The position numbers were made by a program, and so were the translations under genes. The notes below the pieces were generated by a model. It saw only the letters and a program-made list of their open reading frames with translations, searched no databases and was not told where the DNA came from. A stretch of 64,000 nt of DNA from Nostoc sp. UHCC 0302. Lineage in GTDB: Bacteria; Cyanobacteriota; Cyanobacteriia; Cyanobacteriales; Nostocaceae. Every line of letters begins with the position of its first letter. Positions within the stretch are counted from its first letter, which is position 1. Below, one piece after another: positions 54,898-63,652 of this stretch. The stretch covers positions 186,001 to 250,000 of the forward strand of contig NZ_CP151101.1 of assembly GCF_038096175.1 (NCBI RefSeq), in the 5' to 3' direction.

Positions 54898-55667
54898 GGT
54901 AAAAGTTCAAGTTTATCTAAACTGTTAGCAATTTTTTTGAGTACGCTAACTGCGGGATGATTTTTATCAAATAATGTTAAGGGTACTCTACGTTCAGATG
55001 CATCGGCAAAGGCAATAGTTTTAGGAATAGGTGGGTATACCGTAGCAATATCTGATAATTGTTCTTGCACAGCTTTGACAGTGCGTGACTCTTGAGCAGT
55101 ACGACTATCAAACATTGTGGGAACAAATCCAGCAATTTGTAACCTTGGGTTGGTATGACCTCGGACTTGAGCTACTGTACTGAGTAAAAGTTCTGTTCCC
55201 TTAAACGATTTAAATTGACACTGTATGGGGACGAGAATGTGAGTAGCAGCAGTAAGACTGATAATACTCAGTAGTCCCAAGGAAGGAGGGCAGTCAATAA
55301 GAATAAAGTCATATTTCTCTTGCACTGTGACAAGCGCATTTTTCAGGCGATATTCTCTGGCGATCGCGCTTGCTAGCTGCATTTCGCACGCTGCGAGATT
55401 AATATCAGCAGGAACAAGCGCCAGACCGTGAATTAATTCAGGATGGATAGGCAACGGCTTATTGTCAACAATTGCCTGCTGAATAGTTTGGTCTAATTCA
55501 TCGGGTTCAAACCCCATGAAAGTAGTTAAGCTAGCCTGCGGATCCATATCCACAAGCAGAACACGACGTTTTTTCAGTGCAAGGTGGTAGCCCAAGTTTT
55601 GAGTGAGCGTTGTTTTGGCGACACCGCCACTTTGGTTAAATAGCGCAATAATGAGGGTTTTGCTCAC
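54894..55667 (-). CDS. parA: ParA-family partition ATPase
   Basis: A 257-residue ParA/MinD-type ATPase that moves plasmid copies along the nucleoid with ParB. The deviant Walker A is FNQSGGVAKTTLTQNLG near residue 10, switch I region LLVDMDPQASLTTFMGF, and Walker B FILIDCPPSLG. GTG 55667 (VSKTLIIALFNQ) is taken as the start; the frame is open to 55739, but that part is not ParA-like. The short N-terminus without a DNA-binding domain indicates a type Ib-like ParA. Confidence 0.93.
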   Translation of the reverse strand: MSKTLIIALFNQSGGVAKTTLTQNLGYHLALKKRRVLLVDMDPQASLTTFMGFEPDELDQTIQQAIVDNKPLPIHPELIHGLALVPADINLAACEMQLASAIAREYRLKNALVTVQEKYDFILIDCPPSLGLLSIISLTAATHILVPIQCQFKSFKGTELLLSTVAQVRGHTNPRLQIAGFVPTMFDSRTAQESRTVKAVQEQLSDIATVYPPIPKTIAFADASERRVPLTLFDKNHPAVSVLKKIANSLDKLELLP

Positions 55668-55931
55668 AAGTATAAATTGCAGTTTGAAATATTCACCTTT
55701 AATACGGCAGATTGTAGCTCTGGTTAGAGAAGAACACAACTATTCAGCCATGCTAATTCTGGTTTTTCAATCAATAGACGAGTCAAATATATAATGAGAG
55801 GCTTACAAAGAAATGCCATCGATCATTAAAAGCTGTTTTGAGCAGTAGTTAAAGATGGTTTAAATAAAAATGATGATTCAGTAGTATTTAAATGGCAATA
55901 GGTACAAAGCCAGTTTTTACCAAAGGGTCAC

Positions 55932-56471
55932 ATGAAATCTACCCAGCGCCCATCTAAACTATTTAAACAAAATCCTCAAGTTACCGATGATATAACTGTT
56001 ATTACTGAACCAGCAACAGAGAAATCGCCAACTAAGGAAAGCACAGTAGAATTAACCCAGCAAGAGGAAACGATTGATATTCATGCAGTAGTAAAGCCAA
56101 TTGCGAAACCAGTCATAAAACAAAAATCTCAAGAGCATTCACCCAAGGATCAGTGGCGAAGTCAACCCCCAGAATCTAATCCTGAAGAAGAATTACCGCC
56201 ATCACCCTGTCAACACATACAGTTTATCGACTGCGACTCAGAAGTAGGGAGTATTATCTTCGAGTGCTATCACTGCAAACAGGGGATAATCAGCGAGTAC
56301 AGTGGACAGCCTGTAATGGGCGAGTACAAAGGTCGGCCTTCAGTGATTCTGGCGAAGGTCAAATGTCCCAACTGTGAGCAAACAGCGATTAGACTGCAAG
56401 CAAGGGAAGTGATTTCGACAACAGCGTTCCCGCTTCGGGTTGCCGAAGGCATCGCTTCACCTTGGGCATAA
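55932..56471 (+). CDS. zinc-ribbon protein with disordered N-terminus
   Basis: A 179-residue protein. Residues 1-95 are low complexity (T, E, K, P, Q). Residues 95-160 hold CQHIQFIDCD, CYHCKQG and CPNCEQT, a cysteine set likely to bind one or two zinc ions. The last 17 residues (TTAFPLRVAEGIASPWA) are encoded by a dispersed palindrome at 56424, so the natural C-terminus has been replaced or cut. It is divergent from parA with a 260-bp gap. Function unknown. Confidence 0.6.
   Translation: MKSTQRPSKLFKQNPQVTDDITVITEPATEKSPTKESTVELTQQEETIDIHAVVKPIAKPVIKQKSQEHSPKDQWRSQPPESNPEEELPPSPCQHIQFIDCDSEVGSIIFECYHCKQGIISEYSGQPVMGEYKGRPSVILAKVKCPNCEQTAIRLQAREVISTTAFPLRVAEGIASPWA
56424..56455. repeat. dispersed palindromic repeat
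   Basis: GCGTTCCCGCTTCGGGTTGC then CGAAGGCATCGC. A related shorter unit lies at 56521-56540 (TTCCCGAAGGCAACGCC), and another at 58270-58300 (CGCCCCGAAGGCAGCTTCGG). Confidence 0.7.
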
Positions 56472-56593
56472 AAGGGGAATGCGGATAAGCGAAACTACTT
56501 TTACTCAAAGCATTTGAAATTCCCGAAGGCAACGCCTCAAACAAGAGATTTGGATGGTAGGATAATTCCTGACTTCTATAACTTCCATCAGTG

Positions 56594-56776
56594 ATGTCGA
56601 TGAACAAGGCAAGAGTCCCTAACTATACTGTTTATATGTCAGAGCTTGAGTTTAACGCTCTGCTACGTGAGATGGAACAAGGTTTGTTAGAAATTAAGCC
56701 AGGAGCAAAAGTTAACCAAAACTTGCTCTATAGTGGTTCTGTCTCTTCTGCCACATTAGAAATACCAAGACCCTAA
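56594..56776 (+). CDS. small hypothetical protein
   Basis: A 60-residue protein (MSMNKARVPNYTVYMSELEF, then LLREMEQGLLEIKPG). It is followed by a good terminator 17 bp after the stop, which supports a real transcription unit. The ribosome binding site is weak. Function unknown. Confidence 0.5.
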   Translation: MSMNKARVPNYTVYMSELEFNALLREMEQGLLEIKPGAKVNQNLLYSGSVSSATLEIPRP

Positions 56777-56793
56777 GACAAACCATAAACGAA

Positions 56794-56833
56794 AATCCCC
56801 CAATTTCAAAAATCAATTGGGGGATTAGTTTTT
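56794..56833 (+). terminator. Rho-independent terminator
   Basis: AATCCCCCAATT, a nine-base loop, AATTGGGGGATT, then AGTTTTT. A perfect 12-bp stem directly after the small ORF ending at 56776. Confidence 0.88.
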
Positions 56834-56966
56834 CCACTGAGAATTTTTAGAACCAAAGGTACTGAGCATTTTATTATTTGAATTTCCTTTCGTTGAAATC
56901 GTACTTTTAGTTCGTCGATATCAATATTCCAAAAATTCCTAATGGGACACAAGTAGGTGCTATATG

Positions 56967-57251
56967 TACCCTAAGTCTTGTTCAGAAACTTGATGGTGTT
57001 TTAGCCCCTACATAGGATATACGTGGCTGCTACTTAGGGTATTTTCTGATAGCGAATAATTTGTACCCCACTTGACACCTAAGAGGTTTATGATACGCTC
57101 TTGAAACGTTAATTAGTAATCAAGTTACTAGTGGTCACTTGATTACTCCAAAAATTCTTCGACTCAAATAAATTTCTTGACCAAACTCTACTGACAAAAT
57201 AATTACGCGCTGACTACTTGAATTGTTAATTACTCCTTTACCTTGACTTGA
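56967..57251. promoter_or_regulatory. repeat-rich region before the ParM-like gene (candidate centromere/operator)
   Basis: Two perfect inverted pairs: TACCCTAAGT (56967) with ACTTAGGGTA (57032), and AGTAATCAAGT (57115) with ACTTGATTACT (57137). ACTTGA occurs at 57070, 57137, 57216 and 57246. In ParM plasmids such arrays upstream of parM bind ParR; here that is inference. The whole 56834-57256 stretch has no gene. Confidence 0.45.
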
Positions 57252-57256
57252 TCCAT

Positions 57257-58213
57257 ATGTCGAACATTCACACGTTGCAAAGAATATTTCCTGCTGGCTT
57301 CGATAATGGCTACGGGAGTCTAAAACTTTTAGTCGATGGCTTTGAAGTCGTTCGTGTCCCCAGCTATATTTCTACGGCAGACATGGAAGATGTCCCCGGA
57401 CGAGTAATTTTTAACGGTAATGCTTACACTGTTGGGGAATCCGCTTTCCGTACAGGACATCATTTTGACCGCAACACAGATAGCAATGAAAATAAAATCA
57501 ACAATGCGCTGTTGACATTGTTAGGTGCATTGGCGCATCTACCACACCGTAAGGCTTGGCATCTCAAGTTAGTCGTCAGCTTACATGATGTTGGTTTAGC
57601 AGAGGAGTTGCAACAAATCCTAAACGGAGAATACCAGCCAATCCTTGCTGGCAAACAATCCGACGTGAAGATAGAAGTTCTCAAAGTTGTACCAGAGGGA
57701 ATGGGTGCATTGTTTGGGCAGCAACTCCCGCCAAAACTAACCGTTTTGGATTTTGGCAATGGAACAACTCTCTATTCTCGTTATAGCAAAGGAAAGCGAG
57801 AAGTACATACCCCCTTCCCCGCAGGCGTTGAAGTTCTCATCGAAGATATTGCCCAAAAAATGAAATATTTAAATGGGGGGAAGATTGGGGACGCGGCCAA
57901 AATTCGATATTGTCTGGAAATGGGGCATACCAAGTACAGCCGTGACATCGATATTAGAGATGTTTACGGCGCTTGCCTCAAAGATTGGTACGAAAAATAT
58001 TTAAAGAAACCAGTGAACATGACACTTGATGCCAAGCACACGGGAGATGAGATTTGGGCAATTGGTGGAGGCTGCCTGTTACCTGGATTTAGGAAGCTAC
58101 TAGAGAAGAACGGGTTCAAAATACGGGAAAACCCGGTGGAAGCTAATGCGAATGGGCTTTTAGAAATGGCAAAAGCCATCCTGAGTAAAAATACAGTTCC
58201 TGCTCTCAAGTAA
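57257..58213 (+). CDS. ParM/StbA-like actin, plasmid segregation
   Basis: A 318-residue actin-fold ATPase. The three nucleotide-binding parts are visible: phosphate 1 FDNGYGSLKLLVDG near residue 17, phosphate 2 VLDFGNGTTLYSRY near 165 and the adenosine motif IWAIGGGCLLPG near 270. Related filament-forming proteins push plasmid copies apart together with a DNA-bound adaptor. ATG 57257 is preferred over TTG 57248. The gene lies behind a region of inverted repeats and in front of a small gene that could be the adaptor. The plasmid thus has both ParA-type and actin-type partition genes. Confidence 0.85.
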   Translation: MSNIHTLQRIFPAGFDNGYGSLKLLVDGFEVVRVPSYISTADMEDVPGRVIFNGNAYTVGESAFRTGHHFDRNTDSNENKINNALLTLLGALAHLPHRKAWHLKLVVSLHDVGLAEELQQILNGEYQPILAGKQSDVKIEVLKVVPEGMGALFGQQLPPKLTVLDFGNGTTLYSRYSKGKREVHTPFPAGVEVLIEDIAQKMKYLNGGKIGDAAKIRYCLEMGHTKYSRDIDIRDVYGACLKDWYEKYLKKPVNMTLDAKHTGDEIWAIGGGCLLPGFRKLLEKNGFKIRENPVEANANGLLEMAKAILSKNTVPALK

Positions 58214-58461
58214 GTAATACAGAAAAATACGGAATTGGTGAATTGGGCAATCCACCACCCAATGTTCGCCTTACGCCCCGAAGGCAGCTTCGGGAGCCGA
58301 TAAACTCCTGCTTAAACCTCTGGCGATCGCGCAGAGTAGACCACGCTTATCTACGAGCTTCCGTATGGTTTTCACCATTTATTCATCAGCTGCACAGAAT
58401 TTATACCCCATTCACGCTTCTGACTCTTGACAACTAACGCCTTTATTCTATAAATCTGACA

Positions 58462-58767
58462 ATGGCAGAAAAACTTGACTTACCCGCAGAAAAGGTTCGC
58501 ATCAAAGATAGCTACCGTGAGCGCATATTTGCAGAATCACAGCAGTTAGGTAAAAGTTACCTGGAGACGCTTTACTTTATCATTGATTGCTATTTTGCGT
58601 TCAAAAGGGGTGCATTCCCCATGCAACAAGTACTCACGCAACAACCATCTTTGACGCCAATGACTACTAAGCAAAATCAATTTATTCAATCGGCAGAGCC
58701 ATCTACACACGAAGCCCAAGAAAATATGGAAGGCGAAACATTCAGCCTTGATTTTGATTTGCAGTAG
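58462..58767 (+). CDS. small protein downstream of the actin gene, possible ParR-like adaptor
   Basis: A 101-residue protein. The first half (KVRIKDSYRERIFAESQQLG, then LETLYFIIDCYFAFKRG) has a strand-helix-helix layout like a ribbon-helix-helix DNA-binding domain. The second half is polar and disordered with an acidic end. This is the composition of ParR adaptors, where the tail touches ParM. The gap to the actin gene is 248 bp and includes a dispersed repeat. The assignment rests on position and layout. Confidence 0.5.
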   Translation: MAEKLDLPAEKVRIKDSYRERIFAESQQLGKSYLETLYFIIDCYFAFKRGAFPMQQVLTQQPSLTPMTTKQNQFIQSAEPSTHEAQENMEGETFSLDFDLQ

Positions 58768-59139
58768 ACCATCAGTACTAATACGAATGGCACTAAGATA
58801 AGCACGAACCCCTAATATAGCTGGCTTTTGGGGTCTAAGGGAAAGAACTAAAAACCAAATAATAATACTTATAAATCAACTCTCAACCATGCAACCCCAC
58901 ACCCCTATACCCCTACACCCAGTCACAGTAGGAGTTTCACGTTTTCAAGCGTGCCATTCAGTACTACTGCCAAAAGTAAGATGTCAAAATGGCAAGCTTG
59001 TAAAAGTAAAGTCGCCTCAGAACCGGAAATTTAGCTCTTAATCCTGTATTTTGGTATTTATGTACTATGTAGGAGTTGAGATTTCTAGTTCTAAATCCTG
59101 ATTGACTCAAAAAAAAAGACCAAAGCTAGAGGTAATTGA
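58768..59139. other. gene-free stretch
   Basis: About 370 bp without a supportable ORF. It includes a C-rich run (ACCCCTATACCCCTACACCC near 58901) and otherwise AT-rich sequence. Confidence 0.5.
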
Positions 59140-59565
59140 ATGAGTACAGCAGAAATTTGTTGGTGTGTCTCAGGAAGAATCGAGCAGGGCGAGCTAATTA
59201 CTGATTTATGTGAAGCAATAAAAATTAAGAACGGTCAAGAATTAGCTGCACTTGCACATCAAGGAATATGGAAGTGCATTCCTTCAACTGATTCTACAGG
59301 GGATGTCACAGGCGTTTCCTTGGTAGAAAAACTCGATCAGATTGCACCCTCTTATTGTGTAGGTCGAGTGACGCAAGCTTCCAAGCGCGGTGATACGGTG
59401 CTGGTGAAACTATCCCCAAGTTGCAAAATCACTTTTCGTAGTACTTATAAGTTAGCCGTAGCAGGACTATACAAGCTCTCATTTGAACCCATCTTCCGCA
59501 CTTCAAAGCGTACTACAAATAATACAAAAATAGTTACCAAAAATATTCATATTATTAAGTATTAA
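59140..59565 (+). CDS. hypothetical protein
   Basis: A 141-residue protein with GRIEQGELITDLCEAIKIKN near the start and a beta-rich second half (VGRVTQASKRGDTVLVKLSP). The tail (TSKRTTNNTKIVTKNIHIIK) is basic and polar. I do not recognise it. Its stop overlaps the next small ORF start (TAATG). Confidence 0.5.
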   Translation: MSTAEICWCVSGRIEQGELITDLCEAIKIKNGQELAALAHQGIWKCIPSTDSTGDVTGVSLVEKLDQIAPSYCVGRVTQASKRGDTVLVKLSPSCKITFRSTYKLAVAGLYKLSFEPIFRTSKRTTNNTKIVTKNIHIIKY

Positions 59566-59660
59566 TGCTGAGAAGAATTGTTGGTTGGACGATACCTATA
59601 GCGATTGCTATATTTGGTCATCTTAGTAAGTTACAAAGTGAAGTACAGAAAGTGGGATGA
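59565..59660 (+). CDS. 31-residue membrane peptide
   Basis: Overlaps the previous stop as TAATG. It reads MLRRIVGWTIPIAIAIFGHL and then a short polar tail; one membrane segment. It may be coupled to the upstream gene or be a fragment cut by the IS1634 element that follows. Confidence 0.35.
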   Translation: MLRRIVGWTIPIAIAIFGHLSKLQSEVQKVG

Positions 59661-59751
59661 TAAGTATTTTTGCTGCGAAACAAATAGGGATGCTCAAAAA
59701 AAGTGAGAGAATTAGGAATCAAACTTTCATAAATAAAATCTCACCCGAAAA

Positions 59752-61380
59752 ATGGATTATCAAAAAAAAGAAATTGAGATTAAAAACTTAGATCACTTAG
59801 GAATAGTAGCTGGGCTAATTGATGAAATAGGAATAGTTGAAATAATCAACTCCAAATTAGGAATAGATGTTCGGGAAAAAATTTCATCAGGAATATTAGT
59901 AAAAGCTATTTTGCTCAACGGATTAGGATTTGTCTCAAGACCTTTATATTTATTTAGCCAATTTTTTGATGATAAAGGAATAGAAATATTATTGGGAAAA
60001 GATATAAAGAATGATTATATAAATGATGATAAAATTGGAAGAGTCATGGATAAACTATATAAATATGGATTGAATAACCTGTTTATAGAAATTGGATTAT
60101 CAATAATTAAAAAATTCAAAATAGATACAAAATACTCACATCTGGATGCGACATCATTTCATCTACATGGAAAATATAATAGTGAAGATAATCAGGAAAA
60201 AGAATCAGAAATAATTAGAGAAAGACCAATAATTATAACCAAAGGATATTCTCGCGATCATAGACCAGATTTGAAACAATGTGTTTTAGATTTAATAATG
60301 AGTAGTGATGGAGACATCCCATTATTAATGAGAGCGGGAGATGGTAATGAAGCGGATAAAGCCGTATTTGGGAAAATCTTAGCAGAATTTAAAAAGCAAA
60401 TAGTTTTTGACAGTATTATGGTCTGCGACAGCGCATTATATAGCCAAGAAAATCTCAAATTAATTGAACATTTAAAATGGATAAGTAGAGTACCAATGAC
60501 AATTAAAAAAGCACAAGAGTTAGTTCAGTCTGTAGAGATAGAAGAGATAAATCTAGAAGAAATAGAGAGAAGAACAGCCCTAAATTTAGACGGGTATAAG
60601 TGGAAATCAGAAATAGTAATTTATGGTAGTATTAAACAAACTTGGCTAATAGTAGAAAGCCAAAAAAGAAAAGATAGTGATTTAGACAAGCTAGATAAAA
60701 AGCTAAAGAAAGAAAAAGCTCAAGTTGAAAAGCTGCTTAAAGAATTAAAAAAAGAAAATTTTGAGACTCCGGAGCAAGCCCGATATAAACTAAAAGTCAT
60801 CAACAAAAAATTGAGATTATTTGAAATTAAAGAAGTTAAACTTATCGAGAGTAAAACAAAAGATAATAAGACTATTTACAAAATGTCAGGACTGGGCAAT
60901 GAAAAACCAGAAGAAATAGAAATACAAAGAAAATCAGCCGGAAGATTTATTTTGGCTACTAATTTAGTTGATGATGAAAAATTAGAACCATCAGAAATTA
61001 TTAGAAATTATAAAAATCAACAGTCCTGTGAGAGAGGATTTAGATTTTTGAAAGACCCTCTATTTTTTGCTGATAGTTTTTTTGTTGAAAACCCTGAGAG
61101 AATAGAGACGATGTTATTTTTAATGTCTCTGTGCTTGTTAGTTTACAATCTCGGTCAGAGGGAACTGAGGAATAGCTTAAAAAGAATTAAAATCGGAATC
61201 AAAAATCAATTAGGAAAGTTAACCTTATCTCCTACGTTAAGATGGGTATTTCAATGTTTCCAGGGAATTCATCTTTTGATTTTAAATGGGGTTAATCAAA
61301 TTATTAATTTAACGTCAGAACGCCATTTTATTTTAAATTGTCTGCCATCGTCTTGCAAAAAATATTATCTGCTTTCTTAA
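59752..61380 (+). CDS. IS1634-family transposase
   Basis: A 542-residue DDE transposase. Visible: YSHLDATSFHLHG near residue 130, then LLMRAGDGNEADKAVF and MVCDSALYSQENL (second Asp), a charged coiled-coil insert (about 305-345, K/E/L rich) and NQQSCERGFRFLKDP with the C-terminal Glu. The gene is very AT-rich compared with its neighbours. I could not define inverted repeats or a target duplication, so the element's ends are not given. Confidence 0.92.
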   Translation: MDYQKKEIEIKNLDHLGIVAGLIDEIGIVEIINSKLGIDVREKISSGILVKAILLNGLGFVSRPLYLFSQFFDDKGIEILLGKDIKNDYINDDKIGRVMDKLYKYGLNNLFIEIGLSIIKKFKIDTKYSHLDATSFHLHGKYNSEDNQEKESEIIRERPIIITKGYSRDHRPDLKQCVLDLIMSSDGDIPLLMRAGDGNEADKAVFGKILAEFKKQIVFDSIMVCDSALYSQENLKLIEHLKWISRVPMTIKKAQELVQSVEIEEINLEEIERRTALNLDGYKWKSEIVIYGSIKQTWLIVESQKRKDSDLDKLDKKLKKEKAQVEKLLKELKKENFETPEQARYKLKVINKKLRLFEIKEVKLIESKTKDNKTIYKMSGLGNEKPEEIEIQRKSAGRFILATNLVDDEKLEPSEIIRNYKNQQSCERGFRFLKDPLFFADSFFVENPERIETMLFLMSLCLLVYNLGQRELRNSLKRIKIGIKNQLGKLTLSPTLRWVFQCFQGIHLLILNGVNQIINLTSERHFILNCLPSSCKKYYLLS

Positions 61381-61894
61381 TCTAAACAACGTTTGGAGAG
61401 TGAAGAACAATTTATTAATATCCGGAGGAACAGTAATTGTACCTCAAATTTTTATTGCTTACATAACCTACTTTTATAGGTCAAATATTTTATGTTGGAT
61501 TATTTCTCTTCATGCCGCAGATTCGTTTAGTACTATGAGTCTTAATTAGCCGGATTTTTTGCTTTTATCTTGACTGTAATCTCTTTGCACTTCAATTTGA
61601 AGTGCGGAATGTAGGTTTGAATACCGCGCTCGCGGATTACATATAGTAGCGGCACAAAGAGTAGATATAGCTGAACCACTTGCTGAGATAGAAATACAAC
61701 CACCAGCATCTGTCACGAAAACCGCGCCCAGTATCGAGGATTCATGGCAACAAAAACTAGAACCACTAATATATGCCCAATTTCCCAACTTCCGCCCGCT
61801 TCATCAAAGGATTAACAATGGAGTTCTGGAATGGGAAGGGCTTGTAGAAAATAGAAAAATCCGAATTCAGGGAACCGTAGGTAGTACTGCTCTC

Positions 61895-63640
61895 TTGATT
61901 CATGAATTCTCACAACCACAAGTCCAGCTAGAAGATAGCCAGTCAGATTTGTTAAGGGTAACGCCGTTGGGAGCAGCGCGTTCAATTGGAGCAAGCTGTT
62001 TTCGAGTCGAGATCGGTAATTATGAAATTGTCTTAGATGCAGGCACTCGTCCCAAGGGGAGTCAACCCTTACCCGCCTTTGAACATTTAAAAAACCCAAA
62101 TCTGATTCTAATAACTCACGCGCACTCAGATCACATCGGCGCACTGCCAGTATTACATTCATTGTTTCCGGCTTGTCCCATGATCTGTACCCCTGGCACA
62201 CGAGAAATTGCCCAAGTTATGTTATCAGATTGTTTGAAAGTACAGCAGCGGAATGAGGATTTTCAACCCCTATTTGATGAAACTGAACTTAGGGAAACGC
62301 TTTTTCGCTTAGAAACTCAACCAATAGGTGTGGAGTTTGAACCACTGCCGGGACTCAAAGTAAAATTCATTAACGCTGGTCACATCGTCGGAGCAGCTTG
62401 CATATACCTTCAATACGGTAATCGCACGATTTTATATACGGGTGACTATAATGTAGCCAACAGTCGGACAACAGAAGGATTACAACTTCATGATTTACCA
62501 ACTGCTGATGTTTTGATTACTGAAGCTACATACGGCGCTAGCATTCATCCCAACCGCAAGCAGCAAGAAACAGAACTCGTGCAAGCAGTTTTAGAAATAG
62601 TCAAAAGCGGTGGGAATGTTCTGATTCCAGCTTTTGCCTTGGGTCGCGCTCAAGAAATTATTCTCGCTCTCAAAACCAGCGCCAAATTCTCACAAACTAA
62701 TATTCCGATCTATATTGATGGTTTAGTCAGAGCGATTACTGATGTCTTTAGTGAACACCTTAATTTCCTGCCGAAAGCTGTGCAAAACTTGGCGACTATC
62801 GGTCGAACACCACCATTTATTGATGGGGTAAGAGTAATACCAATAACCGAACCAGAAGAACGCCCACTAGCTCTTGCTAAACCGAGTGTAATTATTGCCT
62901 CTAGTGGTATGCTCACTGGTGGCGCTTCAGTCTACTATGCACAAACACTACTAGAGAGAGAAAACGCTGCAATATTTATTAGTGGCTACACAGATGAGGA
63001 ATCGCCTGGGCGATTACTGCAAGAGATGCAGACTGGAGAAACAGTCACAATTGATGAGAAAGACTATACAGTAAAAGCGCAAATCCGTAAGTTTAATCTC
63101 TCCGCACATACAGACCGGGTAGGCATTGGACAGGTAATTGCTAAAGTTGCACCACGTCACCTGATTTTAGTTCACGGCAGTTTCTCTGCTCTTAATGACT
63201 TAGCACGCACCGATTTGCAAAAACATTACATTATTCATATTCCTCGTGTTGGCGAGTCAGTAGAATATGGTGTAATGCCAACTTTCATTAGCGAAGCGAC
63301 TCAAATAGAACTCAATAAGCCAAAAGTTATAGAGTTAGAAATTGTTAGTGAGCATGATGGTGCTTGGATTCGAGTCCCAAGAGATGTTGTAGACAGTGAC
63401 CCCAGGTGGCAAGCACTCTCAACTGTTGGAAATATTCGTGCTAAATGGAACAATTCCTCATTGATTTTGATGCCTCTACGACCCCAATTTTTAGCACTTG
63501 ATAAAGCAAAGGAATCTCTTAATGATTGCTGCGCCAAGTGTCAGTTTTTACAAGATGAATTATGTTGCTCACAGCAAAGTCCACTATATGGATTTACAGT
63601 TGATCCACAGGGAATATGCCCGGAATTTACTAAAGCCTAA
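61895..63640 (+). CDS. beta-CASP metallo-beta-lactamase hydrolase, 5' end unclear
   Basis: A CPSF/RNase J-like metallo-hydrolase, likely an RNA-processing nuclease. Zinc ligands are present in THAHSDHIG, INAGHIVGAA and YTGDYN. The beta-CASP domain has FALGRAQE, IASSGMLTGG and NLSAHTDR, then LVHGSFSAL. A cysteine-rich tail follows (CCAKCQFLQDELCC). Protein-like sequence in the same frame continues upstream to 61601 (for example LEPLIYAQFPNFRPLHQRIN) but offers no ATG, GTG or TTG before TTG 61895. The IS1634 gene ends about 220 bp before this open frame, so the true 5' end may have been lost. Confidence 0.85.
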   Translation: MIHEFSQPQVQLEDSQSDLLRVTPLGAARSIGASCFRVEIGNYEIVLDAGTRPKGSQPLPAFEHLKNPNLILITHAHSDHIGALPVLHSLFPACPMICTPGTREIAQVMLSDCLKVQQRNEDFQPLFDETELRETLFRLETQPIGVEFEPLPGLKVKFINAGHIVGAACIYLQYGNRTILYTGDYNVANSRTTEGLQLHDLPTADVLITEATYGASIHPNRKQQETELVQAVLEIVKSGGNVLIPAFALGRAQEIILALKTSAKFSQTNIPIYIDGLVRAITDVFSEHLNFLPKAVQNLATIGRTPPFIDGVRVIPITEPEERPLALAKPSVIIASSGMLTGGASVYYAQTLLERENAAIFISGYTDEESPGRLLQEMQTGETVTIDEKDYTVKAQIRKFNLSAHTDRVGIGQVIAKVAPRHLILVHGSFSALNDLARTDLQKHYIIHIPRVGESVEYGVMPTFISEATQIELNKPKVIELEIVSEHDGAWIRVPRDVVDSDPRWQALSTVGNIRAKWNNSSLILMPLRPQFLALDKAKESLNDCCAKCQFLQDELCCSQQSPLYGFTVDPQGICPEFTKA

Positions 63641-63652
63641 CTCTAAAGTAGC

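Noticed and set aside
59660-61545. Inverted repeats and target duplication of the IS1634 element
   Set aside because: No convincing matching ends were found by eye on either side of the transposase.
61546-61788. 80-codon minus-strand ORF before the beta-CASP gene
   Set aside because: Antisense to protein-like sequence that continues into the beta-CASP frame; composition is not convincing.
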